Source: Acanthamoeba castellanii str. Neff (taxonomy: Eukaryota > Discosea > Longamoebia > Acanthamoebidae). From it: a stretch of DNA of 64,000 bases. The stretch lies in assembly GCF_000313135.1 (NCBI RefSeq), contig NW_004457549.1, positions 48,629 through 112,628 on the forward strand, read 5' to 3'. How positions within the stretch are numbered: position 1 is the first letter of the stretch; each line of letters opens with the position of its first letter. The notes under the pieces are model-generated. The model was not told the DNA's origin, made no database searches, and worked only from the letters and a program-made list of their open reading frames with translations. The position numbers and the translations under genes are program-made. Below, one piece after another: positions 46,147 through 58,020 of the stretch.

Positions 46147-48440
46147 ATGGACCGCCTGAGACGGAAACGAGACACTGCAGCAACTCCTGCAGCTGGGTCG
46201 AGTACAGCTGGTGTCGCATCGCGGACGCGTGCGGCTACACGAGATCAGAAGATTCAGAAGGCCAAGGAGGCCGAGAAGGAAGGCAAGGAGAACAAGAAGG
46301 TCATAGCGTCGTCGGCAGCGAAGCCTAAGAGCAAGGAATCAGCAGCGTCGAAGATCTCGAATGTGAAGGAAAATGCGCGCATCCCTGGCGGGTCATCTCG
46401 AAGGGCAGCACCCAGCAATGTCGCAGCACCAGCAGCCACAACGGCCACCAAGGCACCACATCCCTCTACGCATCGTTTGGAGGAACCTGTGAAAGTCCCT
46501 CCGCGCCCCAGGCGTGAGGTGGCGACGGCGGCCAAGGCGGGCAAGGCGAGCCCAGGCTCGCCGCGGAAGCGCAAGAAGGCAGAGGCAACGAGTAGCACCA
46601 AGGGGTCGGCCGCCATCGAAGAAGAGGACCCCAAGCGCGCACGGTGCCGAGGACGTCAGGAGGACGTTCTTGCTGAGAAGACGCCGGTGCCTCACCTCCT
46701 GCAGGAGAGGCTGCTCAGCCGACCGGCCCGCCTGCTGCTCTCCTTGCTTCGCCAGTCGCTCCGGGCACGCCTCTCTACCCGCGCCTCGACGTGGAGACCA
46801 GCACGCCGCCCTCTTCGCCAGCAGCGGCAGCACGCTCTCTTTCGCCGCGCGGACAACCAGGTAGAGATCTATGAACAGCTCACGTCGCTGGAGTAGTACT
46901 CACCGCCCGTTCGTTTCACCCCAGGACCCGCTGCGGCTAGCTACGGCGTGATTCCCTTCAGCGTCTCCACCGAAGAGGCCCTCGCTACATTCACTCAGTG
47001 GAAGTCCAACCTGTGGTACGTAATGTGACGCCGCATACTATCAGCCTGCCCCATCTCACGTTAGCGACTCACTCCGTCTGCCGCACGCCCGCAGGTTTGC
47101 GCCGTCGGACTTCAACGAGGCCACGGAGAACCCGGTGGTGGAGAAGGTGTGGGTGCCCTATCACGCAATGACGGTCGCAGTCGACGCCACGCTGATCGCC
47201 ACCACGACCACTACGGCCCCTACGGTGGCCACGACTAGCACATCTACGCCCACGAAAACGCCTCCGCGCGCGCCCAGGCAACAGCAAGTCGCGTGCGAGC
47301 TCAGCGGCACTGAGCGGATCTTTGTGTGCGCCGCACAGTTCGAGGATGAACGACGTCGGCTCAAGCACGTAGAAGACGAGGAGCTGCTGGCCTCTGAAGA
47401 AGAAGTCATCAGCGAGGCCCGTCGGCGCGACGAGGGAGGAGTGGTTCGGCTGGGGCTGGCCAAAGACGGGCTGATGCGCCTGGTCGACGGCGAGCTCCGG
47501 CAGAGGCTCGAGCGCAAGGGCAAGGCGGAGATCTGCCAGCATCATCAAGTCGCCGGCGTCGCCATGAAGGAGGCGGACATCAAGCACACCAAGATGGACA
47601 AGCTGCGCGTGCGCATCGAGAAGGATAGGGCTGTGCTCATGCCCGTCTATGTGATCTCCTACCACTACGGGACTACCGCCGACGAACCATCCGTGGGCTG
47701 CAGCACGAGCAGCCACGGCACCGCTGGGCAGGGTCGTGCCCGGTTCGTCTTTCTCGTCAACGGCACCACGCGCAAGTGTTGGGGCGAACGGCCCTGGGGC
47801 ATGGGCACTCTGCTCAGGTAATCCATCCGAGCCCTTATGTGCGTGTGCGGTCGTGTGTGCGCGTGTGCGGTGCGCGTGCGGTGCTGGCTCATCTCACGGG
47901 GTACGTGAGCACAGCAAAGGGATCGGCGCGTTGACCAGCATCCTGGGCACGGACGACGAGGACCGAATCGGGCTGGTCGAGGGAGCTCTCCTGCGACGAG
48001 TCGACTGCAGTCCGCACTACGAGCGCGACTCGCTCTACCTCGTCTTCCCGCCGTCGCACTCCTATCTCATCACCAGCGCGCCCGGCTGGATCAGGCTCAA
48101 GAACTGCAGCGGCGACAGCGGCGACGCCGATGGGCACCACGTCGAGCTGCTCTCGTGGCGTCGCAAGGGCGAGCGACCGCTCGGCCGATTCACCCTCGCG
48201 CCCGGACAAGAAGAAGTGTTCGACTTTAGGGTAACCATCATCACCACCTTCCTCAAGATCGATGAAGTGTACAACTCACACTGGCGATTGATGATGGTGA
48301 TGCAGGGCCGCTGGTGCATTGAAGTACGCGCCTCTGCAAAGCTTCGCTCTTCGTCGCCCGTTCAAGTGGTGGGCTTTGAAACGACGGGCGGAGGCGGCTA
48401 CGGCAACAAGCTCAACATGCACCACGAGGGACTTTGGTAA
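46147..48440 (+). CDS. Protein with PriA-associated zinc-ribbon-like accessory domain
   Basis: The N-terminal about 190 residues are Lys/Ala/Pro low complexity with nuclear-localisation-like clusters (PRKRKKAE). A 50-bp intron (46655-46704) corrects the frame into PLYPRLDVETSTPPSSP. A later exon starts at 46925. The middle has VIPFSVSTEEALATFTQW, LWFAPSDFN, and VVEKVWVPYHAMTV. This is the block usually seen in bacterial TFIIB-type zinc-ribbon 'PriA-related' proteins (pFxxs..A...f..W...lwFAP.....l..vYvPyw). VLMPVYVISYHYG and FLVNGTTRKCWGERPWG are the paired terminal strands of the same module. The cysteine zinc-ribbon itself is not visible. The C-terminal about 150 residues (DSLYLVFPPSHSYLI, FVRLKNCS-like) are unrecognised. 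Cellular role unknown; assignment rests on motif memory. Confidence 0.5.
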
Positions 48441-48721
48441 GAGAAGAGTATGTCCGACACCAGAATCAAGAAATAAATAGCCATAACATGTTAAGGTGGC
48501 GGCACACGTCATGTAATGTGCAGTGAACCTAGGTTCTCCGTGGTCACCGAAGAACGACTGAACTGCGTGAGCCGGCTTACTCCGGATTGGCTTCTCTTGA
48601 TTTATTCCAGAACCCAGGCAACGGCCCAACCACAGACAAAGGTCCAGCAAGGTCAACACAGCAAAACACTTCAGATACCGGTTACCGGCAGAGCTCCACA
48701 CACAGCACAACACCACAAGAA

Positions 48722-51700
48722 ATGGCGCAGGGACGACAGGAGGCTGCCAAGTTGCTGGCCGAACAGCAAACGAGGCTCAGCGCGGTCGAGGGCCTCTCTG
48801 GCGTCAAGCTCGCTCTCGACTTTGACCACTTCATAAACCATCACAAGTACCCTCCGCTTTCGTTTTTATGAGGGCCCTTCGCGTTCTAACCGTGCGCGGG
48901 CTCCTTCAGCTTCAAGGAGAGCTCTCGGCAGGACGACCTCCTCCGAAGCTTGGTATCAGACGTCGTAGAGAAGGGCCTCTGGGCCTCCGACGAAGGGTGC
49001 GTCATTATCGTTTTATTAAAATACGTAATTCGAGAAAGAACAATAATAAATAATAAGTAATAAATATTAAATATTAAATAATGAAATATTAATTGTTGTT
49101 AATATCTGATATCTTCTTTTTTGCTGTGCAGGTTGGTGGCCTGGCTCAACAAGAGCGAGCGAGCGAGACAACTGTTTGCGGCGGGCACGGAGCGTTGCGT
49201 GGTGCGCCTGTCGGCCGACAACCAGGTCGACTCGGGCGTCGGCAACTCGTACTACATGATCCGCTTCGAGGCCCCGAAGACAATGGTGGTCACCGCGCGC
49301 ATGGACTGCGTCACCTACACCGACGGCTGGGGTCCCAAGGTTGACGAGCAGCTCGGCCTGCACGTGCTCGACGAGGTCTACGTCAACGAGGGCGCCGACA
49401 AGCTCAAGCGCGCCGAGGAGCGGTTTAGGTCCGACTTCGCGGCCGACGCCGACCTTCCGCTGGAGGTCGACTGGGCCAGCTTCGTCGCCTCGCCGCAGTT
49501 CCGCGAGCGCGGCGACAGCTCGCGCCAGAGCGTGGTCCACAGCGTGGTCGAGTCCCTGATCGAGCGCGGCCTGTGGGACTCGAGCGAGGGCCTGCTGACG
49601 TGGCTCGCCAAGAGCCCCCGCGCGCGGGCCATCGTGCTTTCGCGCGTCGCGCGTATCGTGGTGGCGCTCAGCCCCGATAGCAGCGGCATCGAGCCGCGCA
49701 ACGGCAACTCGTACTACCAGCTGCGGCTCGTCGACGGCGTGACGCTGGCCGTGACCGCGCGCATGGACTGCGTCACCTACACCGACGGCTGGGGCCAGAA
49801 GCTCGACGAAGAGCTCGGCCTGCACGTGCTCGACGAGGTCTACATGAAGGAGGCCACCGAGCTGGTCGCGCGGCAGGAGGAGCGGCTCCAGGCCGACCTG
49901 GGCGGGGTCGGCGTGCTGCTGGAGGTCGACTGGGCCAGCTTCGTCGCGAGCCCTCAGTTCCTTGAGCGCGGCGACAGCTCGCGCCAGAGCGTGATCCGCG
50001 CCGTGTCGGAGTCGGTGATCGAGCGGGGCCTGTGGGACTCGAACGAAGGCCTGGTGTCGGTCTGGATCAACGGCAGCCGTCGCGTGCGCCGGCTGGTGCT
50101 CGAGCGCGTGAACAAGATCGTGGTACGGCTGCAGCCCGACGGCTCACTGCCGGCCGTGGGCACGGGCAACTCGTACTACCAGGTCGAGCTCGACACGCGC
50201 GACGGCCAGCAGTCGCTGGTTGTGACGGTGCGGCTCGACTGCGTGACCTACACGGACGGCTGGGGCCAGAAGGTCGACGAGCGCCTGGGCCTGCACTACC
50301 TCGACGAGACCTACCTGCGCAAGGCCACGCAGGAGCTCGCCACCAAGGCCGCGGCGCTGCAGTCTGACCTATCGGGCGCCGGGGTGAAGCTGCACGTCGA
50401 CTGGGACTCGTTCGTGCGCGCACCGCAGTTCCTCGAGCGGGGCGACAGCTCGCGCCAGAGCGTGATCGACAGCGTGATCGAGTCTGTGATCCAGCGCGGC
50501 GTGTGGGACGGAAGCGACGGCCTGGTGGCCTTTGCGCGCGAACACCCGGAGGCGTCGCTGGCGTCGCTGGCCGCCGTCGTAGTCAAGCTGTCGCCCGACT
50601 CGCAGGTCGACTACGAGACCGGCAACTCCTACTACGGCCTGAGCGTGAGCGCCGGGCCGACGATCACCGTCACGGTGCGGCTCGACTGCGTGACCTACAC
50701 CGACGGCTGGCTCGAGAAGCTGAACCACCACCTCGCCGACCTCAAGTCAGCAACCAAGGCGGCCGTGGATCTGGATCAGGTGCACGAGTACCTGCAGGAG
50801 CAGCCGGAGCCCACGTTGCCCGGGCCGGCCATACCCTGTGACATCCACGCCTACATGCTGGCGCCGGGCCAGATCGCGACTCCCCAGGTTCGCCTTCGTT
50901 CTTCGCTTTTTTTCAACTCCGATAACTGACTGTTTTAACTCCTATTCCATAATCAGTTGAGCGAAGAGGCCAAGCAAGCTCGCGAGCAGGCACTCGCGGC
51001 GGCCAAGGCCCGGAAGGAGGCCGAGGAGGCCAAGAAGCGCGAGGCCGAGGAGCTCCAGCGGCAGCGCATCGAGGAGCAGCGCCGCAAGCGCGAGGAGGCC
51101 CAGGCCGCCATGCGAGCCCGGCAGGCCGAGCGCCAAAAAACCGCCGGCCGACCCCTGCCCACGCCCGGCGGCGCCAGGCCCACCTCCGCCTCCGCGTCCA
51201 AGGCCGCCGGCGCGCCCGACGAGTCCATCGCCGGCGTCAAGGACCTGCTCAAGGACCTCAAGTCCTACGAGTCACAGTTCAACTCGGCCGTCGGTGGCGG
51301 CTGCGCTGTAGAGTTCGCTGTAGACTGGAGCTTCACGACCGACCGCGCCTTCACCGGCCTCACCGACGACCAGCGTCGTTCCTGCGTCTCCTACCAGCTC
51401 CAGAGCAACGTTAGCTCGCTCGCCAGCCAACTGAACTCGGTCGCGCGCGACACGACGGCCCGAGAGGAGATCCAGTCGGGCCTCTTCACGCGGGTCGTGG
51501 TGGGCTTCGACATGGCCAACGCCATCAACTCGTGCGTGGTCGACAGCGAATACGCGCGGTTCTACGAGGTGGCGCTGCGCGACGGCGAGCTGCAGCTGCG
51601 GATCAACTTTAACAAGCGTGAGGCGGGCCTGAGCTCGCTCGACGACAAGCTGGCCTGCGCGCTCAACCTCCAGGTGGCACAGAGCCAGGCCGAGACGCGC

Positions 51701-54700
51701 CGCGAGCTCGACGCGCTCGAGAAGCGCATCGCCGCCGAGCTCGGGGCCGCCATTGCACTCGACGTCGACTGGGCCGCGTTCACCGAAAGCGACGCCTTCC
51801 TGGGCGGCGCGCTCCGGCACGAGATCGTGCCTCACGACGACCTGCGTCGCTACCGGTCTGTCATCTACAACCTGCACTACCAGTACGTGCAGGGCGTGAT
51901 CGCCAGCTCGGACAGCCTGCTCTACCTGTGCCGCGACGACGAGATCTACCGGGCGGCGGTGGTCGAGCGCATCGCGTCGATCGTGTTCGCCTACGACCCC
52001 GCCGACGGGGTCAAGTCGCCCGTGGGCGGCGATTACGCGCGCCACTGGGAGCTGAAGCTCGACGCGCCGGCCAAGCGGCTGCATGTCACCATCAACCTCT
52101 CCAACGTACCCATCACCACCTCACTCGCTCGCTCGCTTCTGCAACTCTGTGCTCACCTCATCGTGTGTTGTATGTGCCATGTTGTGTGTCGTGTGTGCCG
52201 TGTGTGTCGTGTCGTCCAGAACAACCAATCGCCGTATGGGGCGAAGGAGAAGTGGGACGAGCTGATGCAGCTGCGCACGGCCCAGGGCATCCGCAACGCC
52301 GAGAGGGAGATCGCCGACATGGTCGAGCGCGAGCGCGCGCGGATCGGCAAGCGGGTCGAGGTAGAGGTCGTCTGGGACTCCTTCACCAGCCACCAGGCCT
52401 ACTCCGCGCTCACGCTCGACGCCAAGTCGTCGCTGCTCCGCAACGTCCACTCGCAGCACGTCGAGGCCCTGCTCACCAGCAGCTCCGGCCTCGGCTACCT
52501 GTGCGCCAACGACGAGATCTACAAGCGCACGATCCAGGCCCGGATCGACAAGGTGGTGCTGGCCTACGACCCGACCAACGCCGTGCGCGACCCGATCGGC
52601 GGCGAGTACGGTGCGTTCTACCGGGTCGAGCTGATGGCCGACGACCGACGCGAGCTGCGCGTGACCATCAACCTCGACAAGGCGGGCCAGAGCCTGTACG
52701 CCCTTAGCGATAAGCTGGACGAGGTGCTCGACGTGCGGGTCGAGCAGAAGCAGCGCGACGCCAACAAGGAGATCGATCAGCTGCGGGCCGAGCTCGCCGC
52801 GGCCTTTGGCTCGCCGGCGGTCGCGCTCGCGGTCGAATGGGAGTCGTTCACCTCCCACACCGCGTTCCTGGCGAAGCCCCTGGAGGAGCGCGGCCGGGTC
52901 GTGTCGCAGATCAACAGCCAGCTGCTGGGCACCATTGTCAACAGCAGCGATGGGCTGGCCCGCACGGCGGCGAACGAGCCCACGGCCAAGGCCATTCTCG
53001 CGCGCGAGATCAAGTCGGTGGTGGTGGCGATCGACCCGACGAACGCGGTTGTCGACAGGGTCGCTGGGGACAGCGAATACTGTCGGCACTACCGCCTGGT
53101 CCACTCGGGCGCACCGGCGTGCGAGCTGCGCGTGGTCTGCAATCTGAACGCTGTCGACAAGGGCCTGTACTCCTTCTGCGACAAGGTCGACACTCTCTTC
53201 GACCTCTCCGTGGCCAAGGCCCAGCGCCAGGGCCAGGCCGAGCTCGATAAGTTCGCCGCTGCGCTGCGCGCGCAGGGCATCTCCGTCGCTGTTGACGGCG
53301 GCGTGCGGATCGACTACGCCCGCTTCGTCGGCGCGCCCCAGTTCGTGGCCCAGCCGGCGGCCGAGAAGGGCCGACTCGTTACGCGTCTGATCGACTCAGG
53401 CGTGTCGGCCGTGGTCGAGGGCAGCGACGGCCTCCTCCGCCTGTGCGCCGCCGAGCCCGCCGTAGGCGAGTGGGCCAAGGCCCACGTCCGCTCGGTCGTG
53501 CTGGCCTACGACCCGGCCTCGACCATCAACGACCCGGCCTCCGGCGGCGGCCGTGGTGAGAGCTACTCAGCCTTCTACAGCGTGGCCCTGAGCGACGACG
53601 GCGAGCTGGCCATCACCATCAACCTCAGCAGCGCTAACAGCGCCTCGAGCCTCTACGAGCTGCCTCACAAGCTGCGCGCGCAGCTCCACTTTGCCGACGC
53701 CCGCAAGCGACGGTTCCCGGCGGCGCTGGAGCGGCACCGCAAGGCGATGGAGGCGGCGGTGGGGCACCAGGTGGCGCTGGCCTTTGATTGGCGGAGCCTG
53801 GACAACCCGGGCTTCCTCTATTGGCGGCCGGCAGGCAGCGCCAACGAGGCCCTCGAGACCGCGTTCGACCGCCCGACCGGCTTCTTCGCCCAGCTGGCCC
53901 AGCTCGTCGCCGACGTCTGCAGCACGCCCATGGGCAAGCAGGCCTTCGCCGCCGCAGTGTCGCGCGTGGCTGTTACCGCGTCGTCGGCCGCATCGACGTC
54001 GACGACGCTCACCATCACCGCCGACCAGAAGCTGCTCGAGGTGGTGGCGCCGGCGGGCCTCGAGCGGCGCCAGTCGGACGTGGCCCAGTGGCGCGAGAGC
54101 GTCGAGCACCAGCTCGGGCAGACCGTGGCGGTGGCCAAGCACTACGCGCTGCTCAACGTCGCCCGCGTCGAGCAGGAGATGAGCGCGACCGTGGGCAAGC
54201 GCGTGCCGGTGACGATCGACTGGCGCCACATCGAGGCCCCGGCCTTCATCGAGCGCCATGGCCCGGCCCTCGCCACCCGCCGCATTCGCACCCTGTCGCA
54301 GGCCCTCACCGAGTCGCTCCTGGTGCGCGGCCTCGCCGCCGTGTGCGCCCACCCGGTCGGCAAGCGCACCGTCAACGAGGCCATCGTGCGCGTCGTGATC
54401 AGCCTCGACCCCACCGCCGACTACTCGCCCACCGTCTACGGCCACTTCCCGTCCCTTCTCACCATCGCTTCGGATAAAACGCTGACGCTGCGCACCGACG
54501 AGGAGGCCGCAGCGGCCAAAGAGCGCTTCAAGGAGCGGATCGAGTTCGCGCTCGACCTGGTGGTGCGGATCGCCGAGAGCAATGCGCAGGCGCGGCACGA
54601 CGCGGCCCAGGCGGCGGTGCGCGCGGCTGTCGGGCGGCCGACGCTCAAGATCGAGCCCGACCTGGGCTTCACCGCGCTCCAGGCCTTCCGGGTGCTGCCG

Positions 54701-56419
54701 CCCGCCCAGCAGGCCGACATCGTCACCGCCCTCTGTGCCGCGTTGCCCGAGGCGGCCCTGGCCAGCCCCGGCGGCCTGCTGGGCGTCGTGGCCCACCCGG
54801 TCGGCAAGAATGCGATGAATGCGCCCGGCGTCGACGTCATTCATCTTTCGGCGGATCCTGACAATCGCCAGCCGTCGCCCAATGGCGCCCTCGCGCTCGG
54901 TTCCGGCGGAAAGAGGCTCGAGCTGACCCTCAACATGCGCGACGTGCTGGCCGCGGTCGAGCGGCCCGACTGGAAGCCGCGCATGGCCGACGCGCTCGGC
55001 GTGCTGCTGGACGTGGCCAAGGCCGAGGCCGCCACCGCGCTCGCACCCACCGCGGCCAAGCTCGGCGCGGCCCTGGGCCGGCCTACGCCGGTCGCGCTCG
55101 ACTGGTCCGCCTTTGTCGGCGCGCGCGAGTGGACCGAGCTCGAGGCCGGTGCCAAGCTGGGCATCTCGGCCGACGTCGCCGGCCCGCTGGCCGCCCGCGC
55201 GCTGCTCGGGTACCAGGGCCTGGCCGGCCTCGCCGAGTTCGACGACGTCAAGGCCACCGTCAACCAACACATCGCGTCGGTCCGCATCGTCGTCGAGACC
55301 CGCGCCGGCGCGCAGACGACGGTGAACGCGGCCAACGGCGCGTTGACCCTGTCGCTGCCGCTCGACCAGCTTAAGTCCAGCGACTTTGAGCTGCCACCGG
55401 TGCGGTTCCTGGTCGAGGCGGCGCTGGGCCTGAAGCCCGCAATCCAGGCCGCCGTGGTGCGCGAGACCGAGGCGGCGCTGGCCAGCGGCACCGAGGCCGG
55501 CCTGTCGCGCGCGCTGGGCAAGCCGATCAAGGTCACCATCGACTGGGCGGCGCTGTTCGGGTCGGCCCTGTACCGCGGCACGCAAGACTACGTCGGCTTC
55601 ATCCGAAAGCGCGTCGCGCCGCTGCCGGCGACCGCGTTCGAGGGCAAGGACCGCGACAGCCTGGCGGGGCTGTGGTCGGCCAACGACGCCGCGCGGCGGG
55701 CCATGGCCCAGCGCTTCGGCGAGCTCAAGCTGGTGGTCGACACCACCAATGCGTGCCACCCGCCCCAGTTCAGGTTCGTGCCGCAGTACTACCGCGCCGA
55801 TGCGGAGGGGGCCACGCTGGCCGTCCACATGCGGATCGACGAGCAGGGCGGCCGCGGGTGCGGCGCGGTGGTCGAGTGGGTGCTCACCCCCGACGTCGCC
55901 GCCGCCAAGGAGAAGGCCGAGATCGCCCGCATCGGTACCGTCTGCCGTCTGCGCCCAACGTTGTTTGTCTTATTTTTCACGTGCGGCGATGACTGACTTG
56001 TGCGTTTGTTGACTGATCCATCAGCCAACGAAAGACGTGCCGATGAGCTGGCGCGGCGCGATCGTATGGTGCGCGACGCGGCCGCCGACAACGAGCGCGC
56101 GCAGAAGGACTACCAGCGCGACATCAAGAAGTACGAGAGCGAGATGAAGAAGTACGAGAAGGATGTGAAGGAGAAGCACCTGCACTGCAAGGGCACGGGC
56201 TGGCTGTCGTGCGGCGGCTCGTACCACCAGAAGAACTCGATCCTGAGGTCGTGCCAGTACTGCAACGGCAAGGGCGGCCACAAGTGCGGCCTGTGCAAGG
56301 GCACGGGCCTCAAGTACCCCAACCTCAAGCCGCCCAGCGTGCCCAAGCAGCCGAAGCTCAAGCCCATCCCGACCTTCGCCTCCATCGACTCCATCGACTT
56401 CACCCGCAACATCTCCTGA
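48722..56419 (+). CDS. Giant 14-unit tandem alpha/beta repeat protein with C-terminal DnaJ-like Cys-rich motif
   Basis: Six exons (48722-48846, 48910-48996, 49132-50887, 50957-52105, 52220-55934, 56025-56419) sum to 2,408 codons plus stop. No named family recognised. The protein is 14 units of 144-163 residues. Each opens with a hydrophobic strand plus DW (EVDWASF, DVDWAAF, AVEWESF, TIDWRHI). It continues with two helices, a V-x-L-S/Y-P-D strand, NSYY or YxxFY, a VTxR/TINL strand and a charged helix. Unit starts: residues about 30, 181, 334, 491 (type A, near-identical); 774, 922, 1085, 1240, 1401 (type B); 1557, 1701, 1847, 1995, 2142 (type C, most diverged). A long Arg/Glu/Ala coiled coil (residues about 657-720) separates A from B. 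The last exon has a second charged helix, then CKGTG...CQYC...CGLCKGTG (residues 2332-2368), like a DnaJ zinc centre. No signal peptide; probably cytosolic. Function unknown. Confidence 0.85.
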
Positions 56420-56574
56420 TCTCCGTGACATCAACATCATCATCGACATCAACACAAGAAAAAGAAAGAGTGACCCACATTCAAATGCCAACATAGAGAG
56501 AGAAGAGTATTGGCCTGTGCAGTGCTCATGTTGTGCTTGTGTGGTTAGAAGAAGCGAAGCGAGAGGGGAGATGG

Positions 56575-57635
56575 CTACTGGGCGGTGACGCGGGTGGTGA
56601 GGGAGTCGGCGACGGAGTCCATGGTGGCGGCCAGCCGTGTGGCCCACTTGCCCAGCACGCCTCGCTTGGGCATGTTCGGCTATCCATGACATCCATGGTT
56701 GGGGATTAACACCAACACCCGCAATGATGGTGGAGAAGAGTGAGACTTACATGAGGTCTGGTTGGGGCGTTGATCCGGGCCTTTTGGATCTTGTAGCTCA
56801 TGGTGAGCAGCACATCGCGCTTGACGTTATCGTGAAGCCGGGCAAAGAGGCGCTCCTCTTCCTCCTTGAAGTGCGCCTCGGCATTCTAGGGCAAGAGCAC
56901 ACGAAAGTCATGTTAGCTATACTCTTAGGGTCACACACACAAGCTCCAGGAAGGGGCCATACGTCCATGATGAAGCGCATCTTGTCGTCAAAGTAGGGGT
57001 CGAGCGGTTTGATGTACATCACGTCGCTCATCGCGCGCTCGAGCTTCGAGTGTTGGCTGTGGAAGAGACTTTCGCGTGAGCAGGTTGGGAATCCCTGGTT
57101 TTGGAGAGAGGCTGAGTACTCGAGGTGCTCCTTCACGAACGCGGAGCCGTTGAAGAGGAAGCGCTCCGCCAGAGGGTACAGAAGCTTCTCCTGTTGTTGG
57201 CCAGGGTTGAGTCATGATGGTGCCCTTGATAAGTAGAATGACATCACTCTCAAAGGGGATGTGCCTCGACTGAAGTGTGAATGCACAGCTCCTTGATGAT
57301 CTCATCGGCGAGGCGCTCCTTCTTCTCGAGCTCGTCCTCTTCTAGATCTGTACAAGAGGAGCCAACCTCAGCTTCACCACTGAGTCTCACTGCGGAGGGA
57401 GCAGAACACGAGAGGGCCAGTACCGCGAAAGAGAGAGAAGAGGATGCGTAGCGAGTCGTGGTCACGCTTCAACAGAGTCAGGCCGTCCATCTCTGTGAGT
57501 CCAATGGACAGCGACTGAGCCACCCATCCACAAGCGTTGTTTGTACTGCTGGAGGGGGTAGCGCGCACCAGCTAGCAGAGGATTGCGAGGGGACATAGCA
57601 TCGCCGCTCTTCCTGATGCCGAAGCTCGTGGTCAT
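56575..57635 (-). CDS. Hemerythrin-like HHE-domain protein
   Basis: Predicted four-helix-bundle diiron (O2- or redox-sensing) protein. Start at 57635 (MTTSFGIRK); exon 1 joins by an 84-bp intron to EMDGLTLLKRDHDSLRILF. Metal-ligand motifs in order are RDHDSLR, IIKELCIHTSVEEKLLYP, KEHLEY and AHFKEEEERLF, the HHE pattern H..., HxxVEExxLYP, EH, HxxEExxLF. The C-terminal part after IQKARINAPTRPHP ends TTRVTAQ at 56575-56577. About 215 residues in six exons. All ligands appear present, so iron binding is plausible. Family members in other organisms relate to iron or nitric-oxide/oxygen handling; the role here is unknown. Confidence 0.82.
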
Positions 57636-58020
57636 CGTCAGCAACTGCTGCGTTCAAGCTTGCTTCCTGGTTCTGGTTTCTTGTTCTGAGTGTGTGCGTG
57701 CAAAGCTTGAGGCAAGCTTGTCATCGTCCTCTAGCTAGACGAAGGTGTTCCGCGGAAGGAGAAAAGGCAGCGAGCGGGGAGCGGGGTGCTGAGTCGCAGA
57801 GATTTACTTCAAGTTCGCCTGGGGGTGACGCTGCCATCGGCAGCTCACTCCCACTTGGCACTTCATGATGACAGGATCGAGCGCGCGCTTGAGGCTAAGG
57901 GAAAGGAGTCTCCTCCCCTTCGCCCACAGAGTCGCTTCTTCGTAGAGGTATGTACACGAGACTGATAGTGATGCGCTTCTCTTACCGTCTTCGTTGGTTA
58001 GGTTGGGTTGGTTGGTGTCT
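57636..58020. other. Intergenic region
   Basis: 385 bp between tandem minus-strand genes: the hemerythrin promoter and MORN 3' flank. No coding signal. Confidence 0.4.

Noticed and set aside
48722..48996. Separate small gene before the giant repeat gene
   Set aside because: Exons 48722-48846 and 48910-48996 join in exact phase to 49132 and supply the first part of type A unit 1.
53567..55828. 753-codon minus-strand open frame
   Set aside because: Shadow of the giant repeat gene: GC-rich codon bias keeps the antisense frame open, and the sense frame has repeats, exon joins and conserved motifs.
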